In this document: piece after piece, positions 44,309-53,148 of the stretch | Layout: every line of letters starts with the position of its first letter | Numbering within the stretch: the first letter of the stretch is position 1 | Source: Bacteroidales bacterium | GTDB lineage: Bacteria > Bacteroidota > Bacteroidia > Bacteroidales > F082 | Length of the DNA stretch: 64,000 nucleotides | Direction: 5' to 3' | Assembly: GCA_023229135.1 (NCBI GenBank) | Contig: JALNZT010000021.1 | Location: forward strand, 1 to 64,000 | The notes under the pieces: model-generated | Seen by the model: only the letters and a program-made list of their open reading frames with translations | What the model was told of the DNA's origin: nothing | Databases searched by the model: none | Position numbers and translations under genes: made by a program

Positions 44309-47300
44309 TTAATTAAAGATATATCGGATGCCAATCTGGCCAGTCCAGCGTGAACCATAGATGCCGACGTCGCTGATGTTATAGGCGCTTTCAACATCAT
44401 CTGCACCATTATAGACAAATTCGGCGTTGCCATTAGCGTCAATGTCTTTGTATTCAATCAACTGGAAGGCATCGTTGCCAATATAACGACGAATACCCCA
44501 CTCTGAGTTCAGCATATTGGTGAAGTTGAAAATGTCTAAAGTAAGTTGCAGGGTATGGCGTTTCCCGCTAGCTTTGATATAGAAATCCTGTACTAATTTC
44601 AGGTCAATTACACTCTCGAAAGGCAAACGGGCACCGTTTCTTACGGCATAATCACCCCGGTTGTCATTCAGGTATTTATCACTTGCGATAAAGCTGTTAA
44701 GATTAGCCCATTGTTGATCAACGGTTTTGGTAATATTGCCGTCTTTATCAGCGATCGGTACTAAGTTGATCTGGCTTTGGTTAGCTGGAATCCAAATTAA
44801 GTTACCAGGATTTTCACCTTCGCCGTTTAGATTGCCGCGATCGTTATACACGTATGAATAGCGTTGGCCGCTTTGTCCGTTATAAATAAGGCTTAACGTG
44901 GTAGCAAAGTTATTGGCATATTCAAATTTGTATGAAACAAAAGCCAACAAACGTGAGCCCATATCAAAGTCTGAATAGCTGAGGTCTAAGTGGTTGAGAC
45001 CGCGAACGTTTTCCATATAGCGCCATTGCGAGCTGTTTTGTGACGAAGTACCATCGTGCATTGATTTAGCTCTTCCAAAAGTATAAGCAACAGTTCCTGA
45101 GAGTCCTTTAGAAATTGGCTTTGTCAGTTGAGCAGTGAAGTTATAAGAATAACCTTCATTTGTGTTTGTGCCTAAAATAATTCTGGTGTATGAGTTTTCA
45201 ATCCTTTCACCTGGATAGTATGGGCGATGGTCTGGGCCATTGTTGACGGTAGTTCCGTAGCCTGGTTTTTGGTTCACATCAAAATACAATACATTGCTGA
45301 TGTTTTTGGTGAAAATACCTTCAACGCTTCCAACCAATCCCCACCAGGGCAATTTATGGTCAACACCAATGCTGGTTCTCAACACTTGTGGGTTCTTAAA
45401 GTCTTTGGAGAAAAGGTCAACCTGTCCGCTTGGGATAGGATCATCTTGACCAAAATCAATTGCTGTATATTGGTTGTCCCATTCAGGCCTGAAATCGATA
45501 TCCTGGCCCCAAGACGATTTATAATATACACCGCCCACTGTTAGTCCGTTGTTGGTATAGGATCCGCCAGGCCAAACTAAAGGCAAACGGCTGGTAAATA
45601 GTCCGATACCTCCACGGATTTGGGTCGTTTGGTCACCATTAACATCCCAGTTAAATCCTAAACGTGGGTTGATGCTGAAATAAGGTTTCGGCATTTCGCC
45701 AATTTTAGCACCTTTCAGGTCGTAGCCGTAGGCTTCAATTTTAGCAACAGTAGTGTCGTTGAAACCATCCCAAACAGCTTGGTTGCCGCCTGAGTTTGGT
45801 TGATCCAGGTATTGTGGCACGTCAAAACGTAAGCCAGCGCTGAGTTTGAAGTTGTCAGTGAGTTGCCATTCATCCTGAATATAAAGTCCGTATTGCATCG
45901 TTCTGAAATCTGCAGCTGCTGCTGAACCGTCACCAACAATATCATCAACCAATGAATATCCGCGCTCATACTGGTAAGCAGACCCTCCTGACATAAAGTC
46001 GCCCAATGATTTATAGCGATATTCACCAAAGGCTTTACGCATAAACAAGTTGTAGGATTTTCCGTATTCAATATTGATACCGAAAGTTACGGTATGTGCG
46101 CCTTTGTAAACCGTGAAGTTGTTATTGATGGTAAAAATATCCTGATCGAGCAAGTTTCCTGAAGAGTATGGCTCTGTACCTGCGAAAATTGTTCCGTCAC
46201 CGTCATCAATCTGTATGTAAGGGAATTTTCCGCCAAGAGGGCCACGATCGTCTTTAACCTTAGTGTATCCAATGATTAGATTATTCGACATGGTGTTCCA
46301 GTTACTTTTCAACTCAAGTGCTGTTGAATTGGTTGTGCTTGGGAAATAAACACCGTTATTGTAAAAGTTGATCGTCCTGTTTGATGACCTGTTGGCACCA
46401 ATTGATTCGCCTTTGGTGTAAGAGTGACGCAGGGTAAGTTTATGTTTTTGACTAATGTTATAATCAAAACGTACCAAAAATTTATCACTATTAAGCTCGC
46501 GGGTATTGTTCAAAAACCCACCAGGATCATATCCGTAATCTTTAAGTTTGTTAGCAAAAGCATTTAAAGAGGCTTCATCTTTGGATATCCCTTTATAATT
46601 TACAAGGTCAAAAGGCTGTGGTGTTTCATCACGCTGAAACTCTGCATTGATAAAGAAGAATAATTTGTTTTTGATGATGGGACCGCCAACACGCATACCA
46701 TAAGTTTTGGCGGTAAAATCGTCCAGTTTGATTCTTTCTTTAACGTCTTTTCCAGGTGTTTTTCCGGCTAGGCTTTGGTTGCGATACAGGAAGTAGGCTG
46801 ATCCTTCAAACTCGTTGGTTCCCCTGCGGGTAACGGCATTGATACTTGCTCCGGCAAATCCACCCTGGCGCACATCATAAGGTGCAATTACAATCTGGAA
46901 CTGGTCGATAGCGTCCAAACTAATTGGATTAATACCGGTTTGGCCACCATTGGTACCCGAGGCTGATAGACCAAATACGTCATTATTTACCGCACCGTCA
47001 AACGAAATGGCGTTGTAGCGGTTGTTTACTCCGGCAACAGTAATAGCACCATTGCTTCCGGTAACATTGGCCTGTGGCGTTAAACGCACAAAGTCTCCAA
47101 TAGAGCGGCTTAGCGTTGGCAGCTTGCTGATTTCAGCTTTACTTACATAAGTTTCGGCTCCTGTTCGGTTTCCGTCGAAGATATCATTCAACGAAGCTAC
47201 AACTTCAACATCAGCAAGCGTTATTGCTGATTCACTGAGTTTAACATCCAGTTTCAGGGTTTGACCCAGCGTGAGAAAGATGTCATCTTTTGTATAAGGC

Positions 47301-47569
47301 TGATATCCAACGAATGTAACAGTTACCTTGTAAGGCCCGCCAACGTTCATGTTTGGAATTCTATAATAACCACTGGCATCGGTAACCGTGCCAAATTGTG
47401 TGCCGGTAGGCAAATCAACTACCACAACCGTTGCGCCGGGTAATGTTTCGCTGTTGGAATCAAAAACTCTTCCATTCATACCGGAAGTTGTTGTTCCTTG
47501 CGCATAAATGCTTTGCCAACCGAAAATCATCATTACTGCTAAAAAGCTGATGAGTAGGTTTTTTTTCAT
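44309..47569 (-). CDS. Oar-like TonB-dependent receptor
   Basis: A 1086-residue outer-membrane receptor. Signal peptide (KKNLLISFLAVMMIFGWQSIYAQ), a carboxypeptidase-regulatory-like domain (GMNGRVFDSNSETLPGATVVV, about 30-110), a plug domain (about 125-260, with NRYNAISFDGAVNNDVFG and APYDVRQGGFAGASINAVTRRG) and a long beta-barrel ending in GQIGIRYIFN. The plug resembles the Oar family, which in myxobacteria is needed for social behaviour and in Bacteroidota is taken to import or secrete proteins and peptides. No SusD partner is adjacent. The downstream phosphatase genes suggest, but do not prove, a phosphate- or nucleotide-containing substrate. Start ATG 47569 was chosen over 47659 for its signal peptide. 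Confidence 0.9.
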   Translation of the reverse strand: MKKNLLISFLAVMMIFGWQSIYAQGTTTSGMNGRVFDSNSETLPGATVVVVDLPTGTQFGTVTDASGYYRIPNMNVGGPYKVTVTFVGYQPYTKDDIFLTLGQTLKLDVKLSESAITLADVEVVASLNDIFDGNRTGAETYVSKAEISKLPTLSRSIGDFVRLTPQANVTGSNGAITVAGVNNRYNAISFDGAVNNDVFGLSASGTNGGQTGINPISLDAIDQFQIVIAPYDVRQGGFAGASINAVTRRGTNEFEGSAYFLYRNQSLAGKTPGKDVKERIKLDDFTAKTYGMRVGGPIIKNKLFFFINAEFQRDETPQPFDLVNYKGISKDEASLNAFANKLKDYGYDPGGFLNNTRELNSDKFLVRFDYNISQKHKLTLRHSYTKGESIGANRSSNRTINFYNNGVYFPSTTNSTALELKSNWNTMSNNLIIGYTKVKDDRGPLGGKFPYIQIDDGDGTIFAGTEPYSSGNLLDQDIFTINNNFTVYKGAHTVTFGINIEYGKSYNLFMRKAFGEYRYKSLGDFMSGGSAYQYERGYSLVDDIVGDGSAAAADFRTMQYGLYIQDEWQLTDNFKLSAGLRFDVPQYLDQPNSGGNQAVWDGFNDTTVAKIEAYGYDLKGAKIGEMPKPYFSINPRLGFNWDVNGDQTTQIRGGIGLFTSRLPLVWPGGSYTNNGLTVGGVYYKSSWGQDIDFRPEWDNQYTAIDFGQDDPIPSGQVDLFSKDFKNPQVLRTSIGVDHKLPWWGLVGSVEGIFTKNISNVLYFDVNQKPGYGTTVNNGPDHRPYYPGERIENSYTRIILGTNTNEGYSYNFTAQLTKPISKGLSGTVAYTFGRAKSMHDGTSSQNSSQWRYMENVRGLNHLDLSYSDFDMGSRLLAFVSYKFEYANNFATTLSLIYNGQSGQRYSYVYNDRGNLNGEGENPGNLIWIPANQSQINLVPIADKDGNITKTVDQQWANLNSFIASDKYLNDNRGDYAVRNGARLPFESVIDLKLVQDFYIKASGKRHTLQLTLDIFNFTNMLNSEWGIRRYIGNDAFQLIEYKDIDANGNAEFVYNGADDVESAYNISDVGIYGSRWTGQIGIRYIFN

Positions 47570-47735
47570 GGGGATTAGTGTTAGATTTAAGGGTATTTTT
47601 AAACGCATCAAATGTATAGTTTTGAATCTTTTGTTTTTAAAATAATTATTAACAAACATTAATTATTTCTCACAAAAAGTGTTAATAATTGTGACTTTCA
47701 ATGAATTAAGGTTTAATAACTTTTATAAAGTATTT

Positions 47736-50300
47736 TTAAAACCTGTAACGTATTCCCATATCGAAATTGCGGCCAAACGACCAAAAGCCTCTGAAAGTAT
47801 TCAAATCGTGGTCAGCACCATCTTCTCCTTTTAGTATATAGGCTTCGTTGAAGATATTGTTGCAGTTAATGTAAACCGTTATCATTTGGTCATTTAAGGG
47901 ATAGTTAAATGATAAATGTGCGTTGATTAAGGTGCTTGCCGGAATGCGATAACTCTGGCTTCGGTCATTCTCCTGATGGCGTCCTGCCGGATCAAAATCG
48001 GCATAATGCTGATCGGCATAAACGCCATCTAATGACAGGTTAAAAAAGTCCATCAGCTTTATGTCAACAAAAAGGGCTGTTTGAAACTGTGGTTGTCCAC
48101 CAACTTTTAATCCATTGGCAAAAACGTTAACGGTGTCAACCGGAACATCTAATTGATTTAAAAGTGTGGCTTGCACATCATTTTGCCATTTCCAGTTGCC
48201 TGCCGTTACAAAAAATCCCAGCTGAACAGATTCTGTTACTTTTGCGCTCGCTTCCACTTCAACTCCTTGATGCAAAGCATTTAAGCCTTTAACCATCGCC
48301 CGGCTTTGTTGCTCGTTTTCGAGCTGCACATATTCATTGGAAAGGAAAGAAACATCCTGCCAAAGTGTATAGTATGCATTAGCATTGATATAAAATCGGG
48401 ATTTTCGGAAGCCGTATCCGGCCTCAATGCTGCTCACTTTCTCGTTTTTTGGGTCGTCAACCGGGATATTTGTGGAGTTGCCAAAAACAAATTTATAATA
48501 AGGTGCTTTGCTGAAATGGCCGGCATTGACATACATCCGCTGGTATTCGTCTAAGTTGTAGTTAAAGCCGCCTTTAAGGTCGTAGCCATTGATGTTTACC
48601 CATTCGCTCCATTTATTTCCGGGATAATTGTAGCTGTCGTGCCGTTTGTAGCGGTGGTCTGAAAGTGTTCCGCCGGCAAAAAAAGTAAAGGCACCGGTTT
48701 TGTATTCCCATTGAGCGAATAAGCTGCTGTGGTGCAAAAGTGCGCCATTGTTGATGCGAATCAAGTCGCCGGGCATTTTATGCTGGTCGCGACCGGCAAC
48801 ACCAGCGGCAGACCAACTGAAGTCGTCAATATAAAACTCGCCACCCAGCAAATTGTCAACACGCTGTGTCAGGCTGCTCTGGAAATAACGGTAATGCAGT
48901 CCGACCGTAATTTTTTGCTTCTCGTTTAAACGCACTTCCGCCGAACTCATAGCGCCTCCCCAGAAATGGCTGGCCAAAAATTTCGATTGCACAACTTTTG
49001 AGTAGCCACTCACCGTTTCTCCGTTGGCAAGTGTATATGAATCAGTATTTCGTGCGTTGTAATTGTAAATAGCATTCCAGTCAATTTGTCCTGATGGATT
49101 GCGGAAGTCAAAAACACCAGGGCCATAATTAAAGCTGTCCGACCATTTTCCGCCACCCCAACCGGGCGAAAGATAAACCGCCGACGAAAGCAAAACTTTT
49201 TGGTTGATGTCCCAATAATGATTTACTGAAAAATGGGGTTTGTGGTAGAAGTTTTCTGAAGCATTATTGATTTTTCCGTTATAACTTCCCCAGTCTTTGT
49301 TGAACTTTATTCCGCGGTTTTTGATGTCGCTTTCGCTGAGTTTTAAGGTGCGTTGTCCGTGACGTTCAGGGCCGCCCAGCAAACTAATCACGATGCGTTG
49401 GTTCTTACCAATTTCGCGGGCGGCGCTAAAAAAATAAGCCCAGCCATCAACATAAGTGGCGTCAACATAGCCTTCACCTTGGGTACGTGATCCCAGAAGT
49501 GAAACGCTCCATCCGTTTTTCAACCTGCCGGTTTGAAAGCCAAAAGTGAGTTTCCGGTTGCCATAACTCGTAGTTGAAGCACTAAAAAAACCACCTTTTT
49601 TCGGGTAAGCCTGATTAGTCAAAATATTCACGGTGCCACCTACGGAATTGAGTGCAATTTTGGAAGCGCCAATGCCACGTTGCACCTGAATACCAGCAGT
49701 AGCTTCGGTGAGTCCAATCCAATTGTTCCAGTAAACTAAACCATTTTCAGCGCCGTTTATTGGCACACCATTTAATAATACAGCAATGTTTTCCTGCTTA
49801 AATCCACGGATTGACAAACTCGCATCGCCTGATCCGCCGCCATCGCGACTGGCAAAAACACCCGGAACCCGATTCATAATTTCCGGAAAGGGTTTGTCGC
49901 CGAGTTGTGTGCTGATTTTGTCAGCGTCGATCTTATTAAAAGCCAATGGATTGTATCTTTCCTGCGCGATATCAGCCAGGATGCTTACTTCCTGCAAATT
50001 GATGTCGAAAGGCCGCAAAGAAATGCTCAGTGGCTGCTTATCTGATTGCTCAACAAGCACTTCTTTTTTTTCAAAACCCAGGTGGGTAACAAAGATTTTA
50101 GCTGGAAATTCATCAATTTCCAATATAAAGTAGCCGTTAAAATCTGTGCTTACACCAGCAGATTTGTGGCTCAGGCTGACGTTTACAAAAGGTAAAACTT
50201 CGCCGGTGTTTTCATGAACTACATAACCTGCTATTTTTTGCTGTGCCAATGCTGGACTTATTCCCAGAAGAATAAAAAATACTAGATGTAATACTTTCAT
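47736..50300 (-). CDS. TonB-dependent receptor under FMN riboswitch control, candidate flavin importer
   Basis: An 854-residue outer-membrane receptor. Signal peptide (VLHLVFFILLGISPALAQ), a carboxypeptidase-regulatory-like domain (IAGYVVHENTGEVLPFVNVSL, about 22-105), a plug (NRVPGVFASRDGGGSGDASLSIRGF, NIAVLLNGVPINGAE, GIGASKIALNSVGGTVNILT) and a barrel that ends in DMGIRYRF with terminal Phe. The start ATG 50300 lies just after a terminator that follows an FMN riboswitch. The substrate is therefore inferred to be riboflavin, FMN, FAD or a precursor. No partner inner-membrane transporter is adjacent. The frame opens at 50333, but that start would lie inside the terminator hairpin. Confidence 0.92.
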   Translation of the reverse strand: MKVLHLVFFILLGISPALAQQKIAGYVVHENTGEVLPFVNVSLSHKSAGVSTDFNGYFILEIDEFPAKIFVTHLGFEKKEVLVEQSDKQPLSISLRPFDINLQEVSILADIAQERYNPLAFNKIDADKISTQLGDKPFPEIMNRVPGVFASRDGGGSGDASLSIRGFKQENIAVLLNGVPINGAENGLVYWNNWIGLTEATAGIQVQRGIGASKIALNSVGGTVNILTNQAYPKKGGFFSASTTSYGNRKLTFGFQTGRLKNGWSVSLLGSRTQGEGYVDATYVDGWAYFFSAAREIGKNQRIVISLLGGPERHGQRTLKLSESDIKNRGIKFNKDWGSYNGKINNASENFYHKPHFSVNHYWDINQKVLLSSAVYLSPGWGGGKWSDSFNYGPGVFDFRNPSGQIDWNAIYNYNARNTDSYTLANGETVSGYSKVVQSKFLASHFWGGAMSSAEVRLNEKQKITVGLHYRYFQSSLTQRVDNLLGGEFYIDDFSWSAAGVAGRDQHKMPGDLIRINNGALLHHSSLFAQWEYKTGAFTFFAGGTLSDHRYKRHDSYNYPGNKWSEWVNINGYDLKGGFNYNLDEYQRMYVNAGHFSKAPYYKFVFGNSTNIPVDDPKNEKVSSIEAGYGFRKSRFYINANAYYTLWQDVSFLSNEYVQLENEQQSRAMVKGLNALHQGVEVEASAKVTESVQLGFFVTAGNWKWQNDVQATLLNQLDVPVDTVNVFANGLKVGGQPQFQTALFVDIKLMDFFNLSLDGVYADQHYADFDPAGRHQENDRSQSYRIPASTLINAHLSFNYPLNDQMITVYINCNNIFNEAYILKGEDGADHDLNTFRGFWSFGRNFDMGIRYRF

Positions 50301-50319
50301 AATGAGTGTGTTAAAAATG

Positions 50320-50345
50320 AAAAAACCTCGCATAATACTACGAGG
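50320..50345 (-). terminator. Riboswitch expression-platform terminator
   Basis: On the - strand CCTCG (50345-50341) pairs with CGAGG (50330-50326) around a 10-nt loop, then a T-run (50325-50320). It lies between the FMN aptamer and the receptor start codon, the expected place for a ligand-controlled terminator. Confidence 0.7.
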
Positions 50346-50440
50346 CTTGGTATTTTAACAAACGCTATGCATTATAAATACATCACACAAAAACAGGCGC
50401 ATATGCGCACAAGTTTAAGCACAATTCAGCATTTATTATT

Positions 50441-50552
50441 CTTCTCCCATCCAGACTATAACTGTCGGTAACGTAATTGCAACGTTTCAATCCCGCTTTC
50501 GCAAGATTCGCGGACTTTACCGCCGATCGGGAATTTCACCCTGCCCCGAAGA
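50441..50552 (-). promoter_or_regulatory. FMN riboswitch (RFN element)
   Basis: Read on the - strand, the segment from 50552 down to 50441 shows the RFN hallmarks in order: closing-helix 5' side CTTCGGGGCAGGGTGAAATT, CCGGCGGTAAA-like GGCGGTAAAGTCCGCGA, a variable arm, then CCGACAGTTATAG and TCTGGATGGGAGAAG, whose GAAG pairs with the first CTTC. In known cases FMN binding stops expression. The next gene downstream is a TonB-dependent receptor, not a rib gene. A palindrome GCGCATATGCGC (50397-50408) lies between aptamer and terminator and may take part in switching. Confidence 0.95.
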
Positions 50553-50627
50553 ATTATTACGCGACAAAATTAAACATTTTGCTGAATACTTTCCTGTTTT
50601 GAGTTATTTAGAAAGGGTTCAGATAAG

Positions 50628-51587
50628 TTATATGCTAATCGTCGCACCGGTTTTCGACTTTTTCTTATTGATGTATTCCATCGCGTTGAGCGCAGCAATT
50701 GTGCCGTCAGAAACGGCTGTGGTAATTTGCCTGAAACGTTTTGCCAGCGCATCGCCGGCAGCAAAAACGCCTTCTACATTGGTTTGAAGCATGGCATCGG
50801 TGATAATTTCGTTGCGTTCGTTCAAGGCGATACACTTTCCTTGCAGAAAGTCGGTATTGGCTTCGTAGCCGATAAACACGAAAACGCCATCGAGGGCAAT
50901 ATCGTACTGCTCGTGCGAATTCAAGTTTTCAACGGTAATTGAGTTTAGTTTTTCAATGCCATTGAATGAAAGCACACGACTGCTGAGTTTAACTTCAATT
51001 TTTTCGTGTTCAAAAACTTCATCCTGAGCATGTTGAAAAGCCTGAAAATGATCAAACTGATGAATCAGCGTCACCTTGGAAGCATATTTTGTCAGCGAAA
51101 CGGCTTCCTCAAGGGCCGTGTTTCCTCCTCCCACAACCGCAATTTCTTTGTCCTGAAAAAAATCGCCATCACAGGTAGCGCAATAGCTGATGCCACGTCC
51201 TTTGAAGTCGGCTTCTCCCGGAACGCCAATAGTTCTGGAACGCCCACCGGTTGAAAGGATAATGGTGTCGGCAGTGAAAGATTTGCCGTTGGACAGGCCT
51301 ATTTTCTTTGTTTCTGACTCAAAATCGATGCTCGTGATAGCAATTCCTGATAGGATATCGCAGCCGAAACTCTTTGCTTGTTTACGCATGATGTTGCTAA
51401 GCTCATAGCCTGAAACTCCCTCAACACCTGGGTAATTCGCTATCTCGTGTGATAAAATCATCTGACCGCCGGCAACACCCGAGTCAACGATTAAAGTTTT
51501 GGCCTTTGCACGCGAAAGATAAATTCCTGCTGTAAGCCCTGCAGGGCCTGCGCCGATAATAATGCTGTTATAATGATTCGTTTCCAT
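50628..51587 (-). CDS. trxB: Thioredoxin-disulfide reductase
   Basis: A 319-residue FAD enzyme that passes electrons from NADPH to thioredoxin. FAD loop GAGPAGLTAG at the N-terminus, redox cysteines Cys136 and Cys139 in SYCATCDGDFF, NADPH loop VVGGGNTALEEA, and the C-terminal GVFAAGDAL. The CATC motif is standard. It lies 81 bp downstream of an unusual thioredoxin-like gene on the same strand, probably its direct partner. The reductase ends about 75 bp before the FMN riboswitch begins; the riboswitch belongs to the next gene. Confidence 0.95.
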   Translation of the reverse strand: METNHYNSIIIGAGPAGLTAGIYLSRAKAKTLIVDSGVAGGQMILSHEIANYPGVEGVSGYELSNIMRKQAKSFGCDILSGIAITSIDFESETKKIGLSNGKSFTADTIILSTGGRSRTIGVPGEADFKGRGISYCATCDGDFFQDKEIAVVGGGNTALEEAVSLTKYASKVTLIHQFDHFQAFQHAQDEVFEHEKIEVKLSSRVLSFNGIEKLNSITVENLNSHEQYDIALDGVFVFIGYEANTDFLQGKCIALNERNEIITDAMLQTNVEGVFAAGDALAKRFRQITTAVSDGTIAALNAMEYINKKKSKTGATISI

Positions 51588-51668
51588 ATGGTTTATTTTG
51601 AAATTGAAACCCGAACTTTAAATAGATCTAAAATCCGGGTTTCTGTGGTTTTGCTTGTGATTTGGGAA

Positions 51669-52019
51669 TTATTTGGTTCCAAATTCTTTATCTAAAATAG
51701 CCGTGATTTGATCCCTGTTTTGGATGCTGCTGGTAGCGGCAACAACTTTTCCGTTTTTGTAATAAACTGTAAAAGGCAGACCCATAAAGCTGCTGCACTC
51801 GGGTAAGTTACGGATAGCATGTGCTTCCGGAGAATCAAATGCCATATCGCGGAAATCAACATGCGCATATTCTTCCTGGAGTTCTTCCATCACGCCATAA
51901 ACCGGAATGCACATCGGGCCCATACGACCGCAGCAAACCATTACGTTTTCGCTTTCATTGGTTACTTTCGACAGCTCAGCGGCTGTTTCAACATGTTTTA
52001 AAGGAGTTGGTAAGACCAT
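51669..52019 (-). CDS. Atypical thioredoxin-like protein with CGRMGPMC motif
   Basis: A 116-residue thioredoxin-fold protein. In place of WCGPC the active-site loop reads VCCGRMGPMCIPVYGVMEEL, with Cys29, Cys30 and Cys37, so the two likely redox cysteines (30 and 37) are six residues apart, not two. The cis-proline loop is GLPFTVYYKNGKVV, which is family-like. An extra cysteine occurs in LPECSSF. Its position just upstream of trxB suggests it is reduced by that enzyme. I recall similar proteins in other anaerobes, without known targets. The start ATG 52019 gives a compact domain. Confidence 0.75.
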   Translation of the reverse strand: MVLPTPLKHVETAAELSKVTNESENVMVCCGRMGPMCIPVYGVMEELQEEYAHVDFRDMAFDSPEAHAIRNLPECSSFMGLPFTVYYKNGKVVAATSSIQNRDQITAILDKEFGTK

Positions 52020-52204
52020 AATTGTATGTATTAAATTAATTTTTCTACCGCTTCCTTATCATAAAACATGCCAAATGGTGATACTAAAGCGATTTAGAAA
52101 GCTTTCTAAATAATAGCTTTCAACTTCAAAAACCGGCTTTTGATTAGGTAATAAACCAGAATCAGACTTGCGGTATAGCGAGAAATAATCAAGGAAGATC
52201 TAAT

Positions 52205-52981
52205 TTATTGCAAACGTCTGAAGAAACGTAATTTGTGTGTATATTTTTGAATATCAGTATTATAAATACCTTGGTGGTCGATGATGTCTATTCGAACTTT
52301 GCCGGAGGCATGAATAATTTTTTGTTCGCCAAGCATAATTCCAACATGGGTGATATTACTTTCTTCGTTATCGAAAAAGGCCAAGTCTCCTGCTTTTGTT
52401 TCTTCAAGAAAATCTATAATTTTCCCTTGTGTGGCTTGCAGGCTGGCATCTCTGAGCAGTTGATATCCAGCTAATTTAGCGCATAATTGGGTGAATCCGG
52501 AGCAATCGAGGCCGAACACAGATTTGCCGCCCCACATATAGGTGCTACCCAACAACATTTTGGCAAAGACTGTCATTTTGTCCGCGTCAAAACCGCTTGG
52601 AAACTCAATTAAGTCATCATCAGGGAAATCTAATCCCATTGTAGGAAAAATAGTGTTTATTTCCTGACAGAAAACACTGCCAAAACCAACGATTAATTTG
52701 GTGTTTTCGTTGAACTTAATCTCTTTTACCGGTTTTGACAGATAATAGTGCGGAGTTTTAGTGTAGCCGGCCCATGCGCTTTCGCTAATAATTATGCTTT
52801 GCGCGGCATCAATCCAGCCTTCATAACCGTCATAATCTCCTTGAATCAAATGCCATTTCTTTTTCTTTTCCAGTATCTTATAGGTTTCACCAAACAAAAG
52901 CTGGGTTACCATTTCTGCTTTATCTGAAGGCGTTGCCCGAACGGGAATCACTGCCAAAATACTTATTCCATAAAATGCCAT
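52205..52981 (-). CDS. NlpC/P60 family peptidase with SH3-like domain
   Basis: A 258-residue cell-wall hydrolase that cuts gamma-D-glutamyl-diamino acid bonds in peptidoglycan stem peptides. Residues 1-130 form bacterial SH3-like domains (VIPVRATPSDKAEMVTQLLFG, WHLIQGDYDGYEGWID). The catalytic domain has Cys160 in FGLDCSGFTQ, His212 in ITHVGIML and His224 in IIHASG. There is no clear signal peptide, although the N-terminal AFYGISILAVIPV is mildly hydrophobic, so it may be a cytoplasmic enzyme for recycling murein peptides, as described for related proteins that act on free peptides. Transcribed alone. Confidence 0.9.
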   Translation of the reverse strand: MAFYGISILAVIPVRATPSDKAEMVTQLLFGETYKILEKKKKWHLIQGDYDGYEGWIDAAQSIIISESAWAGYTKTPHYYLSKPVKEIKFNENTKLIVGFGSVFCQEINTIFPTMGLDFPDDDLIEFPSGFDADKMTVFAKMLLGSTYMWGGKSVFGLDCSGFTQLCAKLAGYQLLRDASLQATQGKIIDFLEETKAGDLAFFDNEESNITHVGIMLGEQKIIHASGKVRIDIIDHQGIYNTDIQKYTHKLRFFRRLQ

Positions 52982-53148
52982 GCCGATATTTTTTGTTTTG
53001 CCACAAAAATAGCCAATTGAAGCTTGTGTAAGACTGTCGAACCCAGAATAAAATCATCGAATATGAAGTGCATCATACATTTCGGTGAAAATGTTTTACT
53101 TTCGCAATAGATTACCGTTTTAAATAACAGGCGATAATTTCAATTCCT

